Assembly: GCA_951813295.1 (NCBI GenBank)
Contig: CATOTI010000002.1
Coordinates: 2,046,001-2,110,000, forward strand
DNA length: 64,000 nucleotides
Source of the DNA: an uncultured Pseudomonadales bacterium
Lineage (GTDB): Bacteria > Pseudomonadota > Gammaproteobacteria > Pseudomonadales > Azotimanducaceae
Direction of reading: 5' to 3'
Below, in pieces: positions 28,014 to 36,175 of this stretch. A program made the translations under genes and the position numbers. How positions within the stretch are numbered: the stretch's first letter is position 1; the number at the start of each line of letters is the position of its first letter. The notes below the pieces were generated by a model, which ran no database searches, had not been told where the DNA came from, and saw only the letters and a list, made by a program, of their open reading frames with translations.

Positions 28014-28559
28014 GTGGCTGAATTCTTCGACGCGCTCACCGCGGAACACATCTCGTTCATCGACGAACAGCACGTGTTCTTCGTGGCGAGCGCCGCCCGA
28101 AGCGGCCACGTCAATCTATCTCCGAAAGGCGGCAACACCCTCAAAGTCTTGTCGCCCAACGAGATTCTCTGGCTGAACCTCACCGGTAGCGGCAATGAAA
28201 CCGCCGCACACCGCCTCGATATCAACCGGATGACGTTGATGTGGTGTGCGTTCGAGGGTGTGCCGCTCATCTTGCGCGTCTATGGTTCGAGTGAAATCGT
28301 GCACGACGTCGACGACGATTGGGCCGATCTTGCCTCGGTCGTGCCCGCCACGGTCGGTGCGCGGCAATACTTCCGCGTGAGGGTCGAGCAGGTGCAGACC
28401 TCCTGCGGCTACAACGTCCCGCTGATGGCATTCGAAGCCGACCGCGATGCCCTGACGCGGTGGTCTGAAAAACGCGGTGCCGATGGCATTCGATCCTATT
28501 GGCGTGAAAAGAACGCGCTCTCCATGGACGGCTTTCCGACCGAGATTCCCAAAATCTGA
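28014..28559 (+). CDS. Pyridoxamine 5'-phosphate oxidase family (FMN split-barrel) protein
   Basis: A 181-aa protein with the split-barrel fold of the PNPOx-like family. HISFIDEQHVFFVASAAR and HVNLSPKG form the family N-terminus, and GSGNETAAHRLDINRMTLMW the flavin-site region. Members bind FMN, haem or F420 and are not all enzymes of vitamin B6 metabolism, and this one lacks the C-terminal segment of true PdxH. The GTG start follows the luciferase-like gene closely, indicating one operon. Confidence 0.82.
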   Translation: MAEFFDALTAEHISFIDEQHVFFVASAARSGHVNLSPKGGNTLKVLSPNEILWLNLTGSGNETAAHRLDINRMTLMWCAFEGVPLILRVYGSSEIVHDVDDDWADLASVVPATVGARQYFRVRVEQVQTSCGYNVPLMAFEADRDALTRWSEKRGADGIRSYWREKNALSMDGFPTEIPKI

Positions 28560-28598
28560 GTTTGCGACGTTTTTCGTCGAGCGCGCATCATCTGAAAC

Positions 28599-29243
28599 AT
28601 GACTGGATTCAGTAGTGGTCAGGTCGACCCCGGCGTGGTTCGACGACTCAAAACGGGTGATCGTAAGGCGCAGGAAATCGTCTATCGGACGTTTTCGACT
28701 GCCGTTTATACGTTGGCGCGCCGCGTGCTGCGTGACGAAGGGATTGCCGAGGAAGTGACGCAGGACACGTTCATCGACGTGCTGGGTCGCGCCGATACGC
28801 TGCAGGACGAGAAAGCGTTCGGTGGTTGGATTCGAACCATCGCGATGAATCACTGTTTGATGCGCCTGCGTTCGCCCTGGAACAAGCGTCGTGAGGCGTT
28901 GGTCGAGGACGTGCGGGCGACGCAATCGGATGCGGCGGATCGAGCGATCGATATCGATCAGGCCCTCGATCGGCTTGCGCCGACGGCACGGATGGTGGTC
29001 TGGATGCACTGTGTCGAGGGTTATACGCACGACGAAATCGGCGATGCGTTCGGCAAGACAGCGAGTTTTTCTAAGTCGCAACTGGCGCGCGCGTACGAAG
29101 CGTTGTCGCGCGATCGGTTCGGCGACGGGGAGCCCGGCGGCGAAGGCGACTACACGCCTAAAAGCGGTTCCGCGTGGCGTTCCGATGATTTTCCGGACAC
29201 GTTTGCGCCACTCAAGATGAACGGAGGTGTCTATGCGCAATGA
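28599..29243 (+). CDS. ECF-type RNA polymerase sigma factor
   Basis: A 214-aa group IV sigma-70 factor. Region 2 (about residues 25-92) includes AEEVTQDTFIDVLGRADTLQDEKAFGGWIRTIAMNHC; region 4 (about 118-175) includes ALDRLAPTARMVVWMHCVEGYTHDEIGDAFG, the helix-turn-helix that reads the -35. A Gly/Asp-rich tail of about 35 residues follows. The next gene overlaps it by 11 bases and encodes a single-pass membrane protein, as expected for a cognate anti-sigma factor. The target promoters are unknown. Confidence 0.9.
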   Translation: MTGFSSGQVDPGVVRRLKTGDRKAQEIVYRTFSTAVYTLARRVLRDEGIAEEVTQDTFIDVLGRADTLQDEKAFGGWIRTIAMNHCLMRLRSPWNKRREALVEDVRATQSDAADRAIDIDQALDRLAPTARMVVWMHCVEGYTHDEIGDAFGKTASFSKSQLARAYEALSRDRFGDGEPGGEGDYTPKSGSAWRSDDFPDTFAPLKMNGGVYAQ

Positions 29244-29820
29244 TCAAGACGATCCTCGCGTCGAAGCCGTTCAACGCGAGCTTCGAAAGCTGCCGGCGTT
29301 GCATCCGCCGGCCCAGGTCTGGTCGCGGATCGAGGCCAATCTCGATTCGCGGGATGGATCTTCAAAGGCGTCACCGGCAACGCCCGCGCGGTTCGCGCGC
29401 CTGGCCCTCGCGGCTTCGGTCGCGATGGTGACGACCATGGCGGTGTTCTTTGCGTTCGATGATTCGATCGACGAAAACGGCTTCGGTGTACCGAATACCC
29501 CTTGGGTATCGAACGGCGTGCCGTCGGCGGAGATCGCGCATCTGCTCGAACGCTCGAGGAATGCCGAGACTTTGCGCCGGTCTTTCCCGACCGGTGCTCG
29601 TCTGGTGGCGGATCGAGCCGGGCCGGACGCGTACGCGCCGCGGATCCTGCGCACGCGGATCGCGGATGTCGACGCGACATTGAACCGATTGGCGATGGGT
29701 GAAGGGCTCACCGCCGAGGAACGGGAACGCCTCCTGAGGCGACGGGTGGAGTTGATGGAAAGCTTGGTACAGATCGAACAGGAGCGCCTGAAAGCGTCGC
29801 TCCGGCGAGTGACGTACTAG
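29233..29820 (+). CDS. Putative membrane-bound anti-sigma factor
   Basis: A 195-aa protein with a cytoplasmic N-terminus (1-53) that could clamp the sigma factor, one membrane helix at about 54-75 (LALAASVAMVTTMAVFFAF) and a periplasmic domain of about 120 residues with a likely coiled coil near the end. No HxxxCxxC zinc motif is present, so it is not a ZAS-type anti-sigma. The ATG at 29233 is preceded by GGAGG seven bases before; a GTG six bases upstream abuts that site and is less likely. Function is inferred from overlap with the sigma gene and topology. Confidence 0.72.
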   Translation: MRNDQDDPRVEAVQRELRKLPALHPPAQVWSRIEANLDSRDGSSKASPATPARFARLALAASVAMVTTMAVFFAFDDSIDENGFGVPNTPWVSNGVPSAEIAHLLERSRNAETLRRSFPTGARLVADRAGPDAYAPRILRTRIADVDATLNRLAMGEGLTAEERERLLRRRVELMESLVQIEQERLKASLRRVTY

Positions 29821-29857
29821 CCCACTCTCAAGAACTCTCGATGAGGTTATACACATA

Positions 29858-30703
29858 ATGAAAAAGATACTTCTGGCCGTGCTTGCCTTAGGGATGGCAA
29901 GCCGACCAGCTTTGGCCGACGAAGAATTTGAAGCCGCGCGAGCGGCACTGGACGAAGCGGCGAAGAAATTCGCCTCGGTCTACACGACCAAGCTCACGGG
30001 TGATTCCGATCGTGCTTTCCTCGGCGTACTGATCGGTGATCAGGACGACACGGGTGTGCAGATCGTCGGCGTGACGCCGGATGGCGGCGCCGAACTCGCG
30101 GGTGTGGTTGCGGATGACGTGATCATCGAAATCAACGGCGAGACGCTCGCCGGTCACCGCCGTCCGGGGCGGGTACTGACGTCCGTGCTCGACGATGTGA
30201 CGCCGGGTGAGGCCGTTCGCATCGTCGTCGACCGTGACGGCGAAGAGGTCACCTTCGACGTGAACACGACGGGTGCCGATATCGCGTCCTTTTCTTCCTT
30301 CCCATTCGAGCGGTCGTTCGACTGGACCTCGGCGATCCCCAATCAGTTTCGCTTTGGTTTCGACGATCAGGGCGCGAGCCGCAGTGGCGTCCAGCTCATA
30401 GATATCGGTTCCGATCTCGGCGATTACTTCGGCGTAGATTCCGGTGTGCTCGTCCTCGATACACCGGGTGGCAGCGAGCTGAAACCGGGCGACATCGTGC
30501 GCCGAATCGACGGCGCGGACGTTTCGAACTCCGCCGATGCCTATCGATTGATGGGACAGGCCGAAGAGAACGTGACGGTCGAGGTCCGTCGCAAAAACCG
30601 AACGATCGACATCAGCGTCGAGCCGAGCGAAGGCGGATCCTCTCGTTCGTTCCGGATTTTTCGAGGTGGTGAAATCGACGTCGAGGTTGCGGAAGACGAT
30701 TAA
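29858..30703 (+). CDS. Periplasmic protein with two PDZ domains
   Basis: A 281-aa exported protein. Signal peptide residues 1-20 end PALA-DE. A short helical region (22-45) is followed by PDZ domain 1 (about 52-135, with FLGVLIGD and GAELAGVVADDVIIEINGETL) and PDZ domain 2 (about 170-258, with GSELKPGDIVRRIDGADV). No protease domain is present. In sigma-E type pathways PDZ domains sense misfolded outer-membrane proteins or hold the anti-sigma, so a regulatory role with the preceding pair is plausible. It ends shortly before a strong terminator. Confidence 0.82.
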   Translation: MKKILLAVLALGMASRPALADEEFEAARAALDEAAKKFASVYTTKLTGDSDRAFLGVLIGDQDDTGVQIVGVTPDGGAELAGVVADDVIIEINGETLAGHRRPGRVLTSVLDDVTPGEAVRIVVDRDGEEVTFDVNTTGADIASFSSFPFERSFDWTSAIPNQFRFGFDDQGASRSGVQLIDIGSDLGDYFGVDSGVLVLDTPGGSELKPGDIVRRIDGADVSNSADAYRLMGQAEENVTVEVRRKNRTIDISVEPSEGGSSRSFRIFRGGEIDVEVAEDD

Positions 30704-30752
30704 CCGGGACTCGCCTGATAGGATGCGGCGGCCTGGTGGTTCGCCGCTGACG

Positions 30753-30778
30753 AAGAGCCGCATCGAGCGGCTCTTTTT
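30753..30778 (+). terminator. Rho-independent terminator after the PDZ gene
   Basis: A 9-bp stem AAGAGCCGC/GCGGCTCTT with a five-base loop runs directly into further T residues. It ends the sigma/anti-sigma/PDZ transcript. Confidence 0.9.
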
Positions 30779-30880
30779 GTGTGAACCGGTTCGTTTGGTC
30801 GGACAGATTCGTTTGAGTCGCTTGTCTTCCAGTCACCAAGCCGCACGCATGAACTTCCTCGAGGCGCTGGACACGACGCG

Positions 30881-31525
30881 ATGATCAGTCTTCTTTTCGA
30901 CGGCCAGTGGGCGATTTTTGCGCTCATCGTCATCTCGCTCGTGATCTCGCTGTCGGTGCATGAATACGGTCACGCGCAGGTCGCGAAATGGTTCGGCGAC
31001 GACACGGCCGAGCGGGCCGGTCGATTGACGCTCAACCCGATCGCCCATATCGACCCGTTCGGCCTCTTGATGGTCGTGATGGTGGGATTCGGCTACGCGA
31101 AGCCCGTGCCGACTGATCCACGCAAGTTCACGAGTCGCTCGGCGGATCTCTGGGTCGCCGCGGCCGGACCGTTTATGAATCTCGTGCTCGCGACGATCAT
31201 GCTCAATGTGTTCGCGTTTTCGATCACGAGTGGCGCCGAGTTCATCGAGAACGCGGGCGTGCGGACCTTCTTCACCTACCTCGTGCTCATCAATCTGGTG
31301 TTGATGATCTTCAACTTGATCCCGCTCGGACCGCTTGATGGGCAATACATCCTGCCGTACTTCCTGCCGGATCGGTTGCGCCGGGTGTACCGCCATTACA
31401 ACGATCGGTTCGGCTCGTTCCTTTTGCTGGGGCTGATCCTGTTGCAGATCCTCGGCGTGCCGATCTTCACGACGGTCATGGCGATCGCGGAGCAGATCCA
31501 GCCGCTCATCCTATTCGTCGGATGA
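30881..31525 (+). CDS. Site-2 protease family (M50) membrane metallopeptidase
   Basis: A 214-aa polytopic zinc peptidase with four to six membrane segments. The zinc site is HEYGH (His27, Glu28, His31) in the first helix pair and NLIPLGPLDGQYIL supplies the third ligand Asp. There is no PDZ domain and the protein is half the length of RseP, so it belongs to the compact S2P subgroup. Such enzymes cut substrates within the membrane. It stands downstream of the sigma/anti-sigma/PDZ operon but after a terminator, so a functional link is only suggested. It converges with the ABC-F gene. Confidence 0.88.
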   Translation: MISLLFDGQWAIFALIVISLVISLSVHEYGHAQVAKWFGDDTAERAGRLTLNPIAHIDPFGLLMVVMVGFGYAKPVPTDPRKFTSRSADLWVAAAGPFMNLVLATIMLNVFAFSITSGAEFIENAGVRTFFTYLVLINLVLMIFNLIPLGPLDGQYILPYFLPDRLRRVYRHYNDRFGSFLLLGLILLQILGVPIFTTVMAIAEQIQPLILFVG

Positions 31526-31526
31526 C

Positions 31527-33377
31527 TTACACGGCTTCGTCGATGCGCTCCTGAAGGTCGAGCCATTGGGTTTCGAGTTCTTCGACATTGGCGCTGACCG
31601 AGCGTTGTTCCTTGACGAGGTCCGTGTAGCGATCGCTCGTCGCTTCGGTCGCTAGTTGTACGAGCTCCGACTCGATGCCTTTGAGGCGCTTCGTGAAGCG
31701 ATCGAGCTTCTTGTCGACGACGGCTTGTTCCTTCTTGAGTCGCGTGACGTTGGTTCGTGCCCGTTTCGGCGCGGGCTTCGTGAGCCCGCGGCGTTCATCC
31801 GTCGCCCGCGTTTCAGCCATGGCATCGGCGCTGTAAGTGTCGAGGTCCCCTTCGTAGCGATCGTCGACGCGACCGTGCGCAACAAGCCAGAAGCGATCGA
31901 CACACTGACGCAGCAAGTGGCGGTCGTGCGAAACGACGAGTAGAGCGCCTTCGTAGGATTGCAGCGCGGTCGCCAGCGCTTGGCGCATCTCGATGTCGAG
32001 ATGGTTCGTCGGTTCGTCGAGAATGAGCACGGCCGGCTTGGTGAGAGCGATCAGCGCAAGCACCAGACGCGCTTTTTCTCCACCCGAAAAGGTCGACGCC
32101 TCCCGGGCGACGTCGTCGCCGGTGAATCCCCAACCGCCGAGGTAGTCGCGTGCTTGTTGCTCGGTGAGCGGTTCCGCTTTGATGACTTGGGCGAGTGGTG
32201 TTTCGTCGAGTTGTAGCGATTCGAGCTGGTGTTGGGCGAAATAGCCGACCCCGCTGTGCATCCCGTAGCGCAGGTCGCCGGTGAGTGGCTCGAGATCGTG
32301 TGCGAGGGCGCGCAGAAGCGTCGTCTTGCCCGCGCCGTTCAGCCCGAGGACCCCGACCCGGTCGCCGGGATGAATCCGCAAGGTCACGTCGGCGAGTACC
32401 GGATGCCCCGCATAACCGAGCTCGACCTCATCGAACGAGATCGTCGGATTCGAGATCTTCTCGGGATTCTTAAACGAGAACTGGTAGGGCGATTCGGCGT
32501 GCACGGCCGCCACGAGCTGCATGCGGTCGAGCGCTTTCAACCGGCTCTGTACCTGCTTGGCTTTGCTCGCCTTGGCGCGGAATCGATCGACGAAGGCGCT
32601 GATCCGCGCCACTTCCAGTTGCTGTTGGCGATGCACTGCCTCCTGGCGGTGGAGCGCCTCGGCGCGTTGGCGCTCGAACGCGCTGTAGTTGCCCCGGTAG
32701 TTGTCCGCTTTTGCCTCGACGAGGTGAACGATCGACTGTGCCGTACGATCGAGAAAGTCGCGGTCGTGCGCGATCATGAGGAGCGTGCCCTCGTAGCGGC
32801 GAACCCAGTTCTCCAGCCACAGCGTGGTCTCGAGATCGAGGTGGTTGGTCGGTTCGTCCAGGAGCAGTAGCTCCGAGGGTGTCATCAGCGTTTGCGCGAG
32901 GTTCAGGCGGATCCGCCAACCGCCCGAGAAGTCCTGGTGCGGTTTGTCGAAATCCCGACGCTCGAAACCGAGCCCGCCGAGGATCTCGCCGGCCCGGGCG
33001 GTCGCCGTGTAGCCGTCATGATCCTCGAAGGCGAGGTAAGCGCGCGCGAGGGCGTCGTGGTCGTCGTCGTGTTCGGCCCGCTCTATACGGCGTTCGACCC
33101 GACGAAGGTCCGTGTCGCCGTCGATGACGTAATCGAGTGCCGCGCGTGGTGACGGGGTGACGTCCTGTTCGAGTGCGGCGACGCGCCAATCCCTGGGCAC
33201 CAGAACGTCACCCTCTTCCGGGAGGAGGCGTTCGCGCAATAGTTCGAATAGCGTCGATTTACCCGCGCCGTTGCGCCCGACGATCCCGACCTTGTGGCCT
33301 TTGTGAATCGTCAGGTCCAGCGCTTCGAAAATCGCCCGATCGCCACGCTTGAACGTGACGTTTTGTACCTGAAGCAT
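31527..33377 (-). CDS. ABC-F family ATPase (YheS-like)
   Basis: A 616-aa soluble protein with two ABC cassettes and no membrane domain. Walker A motifs are GRNGAGKST and GLNGAGKTT; signatures are DFSGGWRIR and FSGGEKARLVL; Walker B segments end LLLLDEPTNHLDL and LILDEPTNHLDI. The linker between cassettes is rich in Arg, Gln and Lys, and the C-terminus (about 540-616) is a coiled coil. ABC-F proteins bind the ribosome E site and act as translation factors; YheS-type members have this length and tail. Whether it confers antibiotic resistance cannot be told. Confidence 0.9.
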   Translation of the reverse strand: MLQVQNVTFKRGDRAIFEALDLTIHKGHKVGIVGRNGAGKSTLFELLRERLLPEEGDVLVPRDWRVAALEQDVTPSPRAALDYVIDGDTDLRRVERRIERAEHDDDHDALARAYLAFEDHDGYTATARAGEILGGLGFERRDFDKPHQDFSGGWRIRLNLAQTLMTPSELLLLDEPTNHLDLETTLWLENWVRRYEGTLLMIAHDRDFLDRTAQSIVHLVEAKADNYRGNYSAFERQRAEALHRQEAVHRQQQLEVARISAFVDRFRAKASKAKQVQSRLKALDRMQLVAAVHAESPYQFSFKNPEKISNPTISFDEVELGYAGHPVLADVTLRIHPGDRVGVLGLNGAGKTTLLRALAHDLEPLTGDLRYGMHSGVGYFAQHQLESLQLDETPLAQVIKAEPLTEQQARDYLGGWGFTGDDVAREASTFSGGEKARLVLALIALTKPAVLILDEPTNHLDIEMRQALATALQSYEGALLVVSHDRHLLRQCVDRFWLVAHGRVDDRYEGDLDTYSADAMAETRATDERRGLTKPAPKRARTNVTRLKKEQAVVDKKLDRFTKRLKGIESELVQLATEATSDRYTDLVKEQRSVSANVEELETQWLDLQERIDEAV

Positions 33378-33416
33378 CTATCTCATACGCCGCACGCTCG
33401 GGTGCAGCGCATCCGG

Positions 33417-34277
33417 TCATCCTTTGGCTTTTTCGCGATCGCGCCAGCGTTGAATGATCTCGCCGATCTGCGCCTGACCGCCCGGATCGACGCCCATGCC
33501 GTGCACCATGTGATTGTTGGCGTGGCCGATCTGCTGCAGTGACATGGCACCTTGAAGCGCGGGCCAGAAGCCCTGTGCGTCCTGCATCTGGTTGACGGAC
33601 TGCTTGGCGAGTTTGAGGCCCATCATCGGTCGCGTGGCGATCAGTTCGGCCATCTCCGTGGTGAAGGCTTCGAGTTCGTCGTTCGCCACGACGTGGTTCA
33701 CCATACCGAGCGACTTCGCCTCCTCGGCGGAGATCACCTGGCCCGTGAAGAGCATTTCCTTGGCCTTACGGACGCCGACCTCCCACGGGTGGGCGAAGTA
33801 TTCGACCCCGTTCACCCCGAACGCCACGACCGGGTCGGTGAATTTGGCGTCTTCGCCGGCGATGACGATGTCGCAGGGCCACATCAGCATGAGTCCGCCG
33901 GCGATGACCCATCCTTTGACCTCGGCGATCGTGGGTTTGGGGATGTTCCGCCAGCGCCAGCTGAAACCGAGAAAGAACTCTTCTTCGACGCCCATGCCGC
34001 CCTCGATTCCGGGCGCATCGAAGCCGCGCCAGGTTCCGGCCGGTCGGTAGTTTTCCATGTCCGATTTGCCGCCGCCGCCGTGGCCACTGGAAAAATCCCG
34101 GCCGTTCGCGGCGAGGACGATGACCTTGATGTCGTCGTCGTGCGCGGCCCGATCAAAGGCGTCGTTCAGCTCGGCCAGCATGTCGAAGCTCTGTGCGTTG
34201 CGTTTGTCGGGACGGTTCAACGTCAGTCGCGCGACCGCGTTCTCGGTCGAGTACAGGATGTGTTCGTATTCCGACAT
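33417..34277 (-). CDS. Enoyl-CoA hydratase/isomerase family protein lacking both catalytic Glu
   Basis: A 286-aa crotonase-fold protein. The oxyanion-hole regions are present (NGRDFSSGHGGGG and IAGGLMLMWPCD), but the two glutamates of classical hydratases (Glu144 and Glu164 in the rat enzyme) align with Met130 and Val150 here. It also has an insert around residues 80-105. It therefore probably does something other than water addition, for example isomerisation or C-C bond cleavage; the substrate is unknown. It lies downstream of the ABC-F gene on the same strand and diverges from the GST gene. Confidence 0.8.
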   Translation of the reverse strand: MSEYEHILYSTENAVARLTLNRPDKRNAQSFDMLAELNDAFDRAAHDDDIKVIVLAANGRDFSSGHGGGGKSDMENYRPAGTWRGFDAPGIEGGMGVEEEFFLGFSWRWRNIPKPTIAEVKGWVIAGGLMLMWPCDIVIAGEDAKFTDPVVAFGVNGVEYFAHPWEVGVRKAKEMLFTGQVISAEEAKSLGMVNHVVANDELEAFTTEMAELIATRPMMGLKLAKQSVNQMQDAQGFWPALQGAMSLQQIGHANNHMVHGMGVDPGGQAQIGEIIQRWRDREKAKG

Positions 34278-34439
34278 CGATTTCCTCGTCAGTTCGGCGT
34301 TCGGCGTTCGGCGTCGCGACGATAGACGGTATTCGCCATGGCGTCACTTAGACTCTTTCGATGAGAATCGCCCTCGCCCGAGCGTGTGATGTCGGGCACG
34401 TCGCGTAGGATCGTGGTGAATCGTCAGAGGGTGATCGTG

Positions 34440-35147
34440 ATGAAGTTATATACCGGTGACTTGAGCCCCTACTCGGCCAAAGTTCGGATGCAGATCTATG
34501 CGATGGGCATCGAGGACGAGGTCACCTTCGACTTCCCGCGATCGCTCATCGTGAAGTTCTACCAGGGCAAATTGCGCGAGTTTTCGCCGATCGGGCGAAT
34601 CCCGATTCTCGAGGTCGACGATGGAATCATTCCGGAATCGGAGGTGATCGCGGAATTCCTCGATGAAACGTTTCCCGACAAGGCGCTGCTCGGGAATTCG
34701 CCGCGTGAGAATGCCGATATCCGGGTGGTTTCGCGTATCGCCGACATCTACCTCATGAACAACATCTTCATGGCGCTCTCGCAGATGAATCCGAAGACCC
34801 GGGTCGAGGCGACGCGCGACCTCCTCGTTGGCCAGGTCGAGCGAGGGTTTGGTGCGCTCGAGGAACATATCGGCACGGGCGACTTCGCGGTCGGTGATCG
34901 GCTGACACGCGCGGACTGCACGCTCGTCCCCGCCCTCGTCATGTGCCAAAGCACGTTGCCCGGCCTCGGTGCCACCAACCCGGTCGAGGGAACGACCAAG
35001 GTCAAAGCGTATTGGGAAAAGATCCAGACCAATCCCCACGCGGCTCGCGTCATCGAAGAGATGGCTGCGGGATTGAAGGAACGACTCGACGGGACTGAGC
35101 GTCGAAGGTTCGAAGCCGCCATCGAGGAAGCTAAGGGCGGCGGTTGA
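34440..35147 (+). CDS. Glutathione S-transferase family protein
   Basis: A 235-aa cytosolic GST. The N-terminal thioredoxin-like domain (1-80) has SPYSAKVRMQIYAMG with Ser9/Ser12 as candidate catalytic residues and the cis-Pro motif IPILEVDDGIIPESEVIAEFLDE; the C-terminal helical domain contains DRLTRADCTLVPAL. GAGGGTGA precedes the ATG at 34440; the upstream in-frame ATG at 34386 lacks a ribosome site. It is followed after 50 bases by the ABC transporter but no functional link is visible. Confidence 0.88.
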   Translation: MKLYTGDLSPYSAKVRMQIYAMGIEDEVTFDFPRSLIVKFYQGKLREFSPIGRIPILEVDDGIIPESEVIAEFLDETFPDKALLGNSPRENADIRVVSRIADIYLMNNIFMALSQMNPKTRVEATRDLLVGQVERGFGALEEHIGTGDFAVGDRLTRADCTLVPALVMCQSTLPGLGATNPVEGTTKVKAYWEKIQTNPHAARVIEEMAAGLKERLDGTERRRFEAAIEEAKGGG

Positions 35148-35197
35148 GCCTGAGAAGACCCCTCGCCCGCTCTTTTTTGATCGTCATTTGACGACGC

Positions 35198-36175
35198 GTG
35201 AATCGCCTCGAAATCAACGGCGTTCCGCTCCGGGAAGCGTCGCCTCCGATCGATCTGGAGTTGTCACCGGGCCGTGTCTACGCGGTGCTCGGGGGTAACG
35301 GCAGCGGCAAGAGCGCATTGGCGCGACTCGTCACGGGGCTCGATCTGCCGATGAGCGGTCAGGTGCTCCTGGGCGAATCGGCGATGAGCGTCGCCGACGG
35401 CGCATTCGTATATCAAACGTTCATCAACTATCCGTCGTTCACCGTCCGCGAAAACCTGATCGAACCGGCGCGTCGGCTCCCGGCGAACGAGCGCGAATCG
35501 CGCTTGAAACGTGTCGTCGATGTCCTCGGCCTTGGTGATCTACTCTCCCGTCGGCCGTCGGAACTCTCCGGTGGTCAACAACAACGCGTGGCGATCGGGC
35601 GAGCGGTGATGAAAGGGGCGGCGGTGCTCGCACTCGACGAACCGCTCGTGAACCTCGACTTTGCACTTCGCGACGAACTCATGACTCGATTGAACGAGCT
35701 ACTGCACGGCCAGGACACGATCGTCGTCTACGCGACAAGCGTCGCGAGCGAAGCGATGACGGTCGCTGATGAGCTCATCCTGCTGGACGATCAACGCGTC
35801 ATTCAGCAGGGCGAACCGTTGGCTGTGTACCGAGATCCAACGAGTCGCCGGGCGGCCGATCTCACGAGCGTCCCGCGCACGAACTGGCTGCCTGCCGACA
35901 TCGCGCAGGCACTCTGCAACGGTGAATCGCTCGGCCGTGCGGTCGGGTTTCGCCCGGAACACCTGAGCCTCGAGCCCGCGAGTGGGGCCCATCGTTTCGA
36001 GGCTGAAGTCGTGCTGGTCGAAACCGATGGCACGTCCGTATACGTGCACGTCGTCTTCGGTGACGAAGAATGGGTCGTCAAGGCGCCGATCAGCGCCACG
36101 ACGCTTGCGCTGGAAGCCGACGCGCGGGTCACGCTCTTCGCGGCCGAGTCTGATCGGATCGAGTGTGATGGCTAA
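35198..36175 (+). CDS. glpS: Glycerol-type ABC transporter ATP-binding protein 1 (GlpS-like)
   Basis: A 325-aa cytoplasmic ATPase with an ABC cassette (1-230) and C-terminal TOBE-like domain. Walker A GGNGSGKS (32-39), signature LSGGQ (123-127) and Walker B ending LALDEP (141-149) are intact. The H-loop, normally VTHDQxEAM, reads ATSVASEAM, so the switch His is replaced by Ser181. It is the first of six tightly spaced genes in the order ATPase, ATPase, permease, permease, small membrane protein, binding protein, the order of the Rhizobium leguminosarum glycerol transporter glpSTPQUV. GTG start. Confidence 0.8.
   Translation: MNRLEINGVPLREASPPIDLELSPGRVYAVLGGNGSGKSALARLVTGLDLPMSGQVLLGESAMSVADGAFVYQTFINYPSFTVRENLIEPARRLPANERESRLKRVVDVLGLGDLLSRRPSELSGGQQQRVAIGRAVMKGAAVLALDEPLVNLDFALRDELMTRLNELLHGQDTIVVYATSVASEAMTVADELILLDDQRVIQQGEPLAVYRDPTSRRAADLTSVPRTNWLPADIAQALCNGESLGRAVGFRPEHLSLEPASGAHRFEAEVVLVETDGTSVYVHVVFGDEEWVVKAPISATTLALEADARVTLFAAESDRIECDG

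Noticed and set aside
34292..34312. Three tandem GTTCGGC heptamers between the crotonase and GST genes
   Set aside because: Short, common composition in this genome and no further copies, so probably chance slippage.
35120..35180. T-rich stretch after the GST gene as terminator
   Set aside because: Six T are present but the preceding stem is only five pairs with a long loop, too weak to call.
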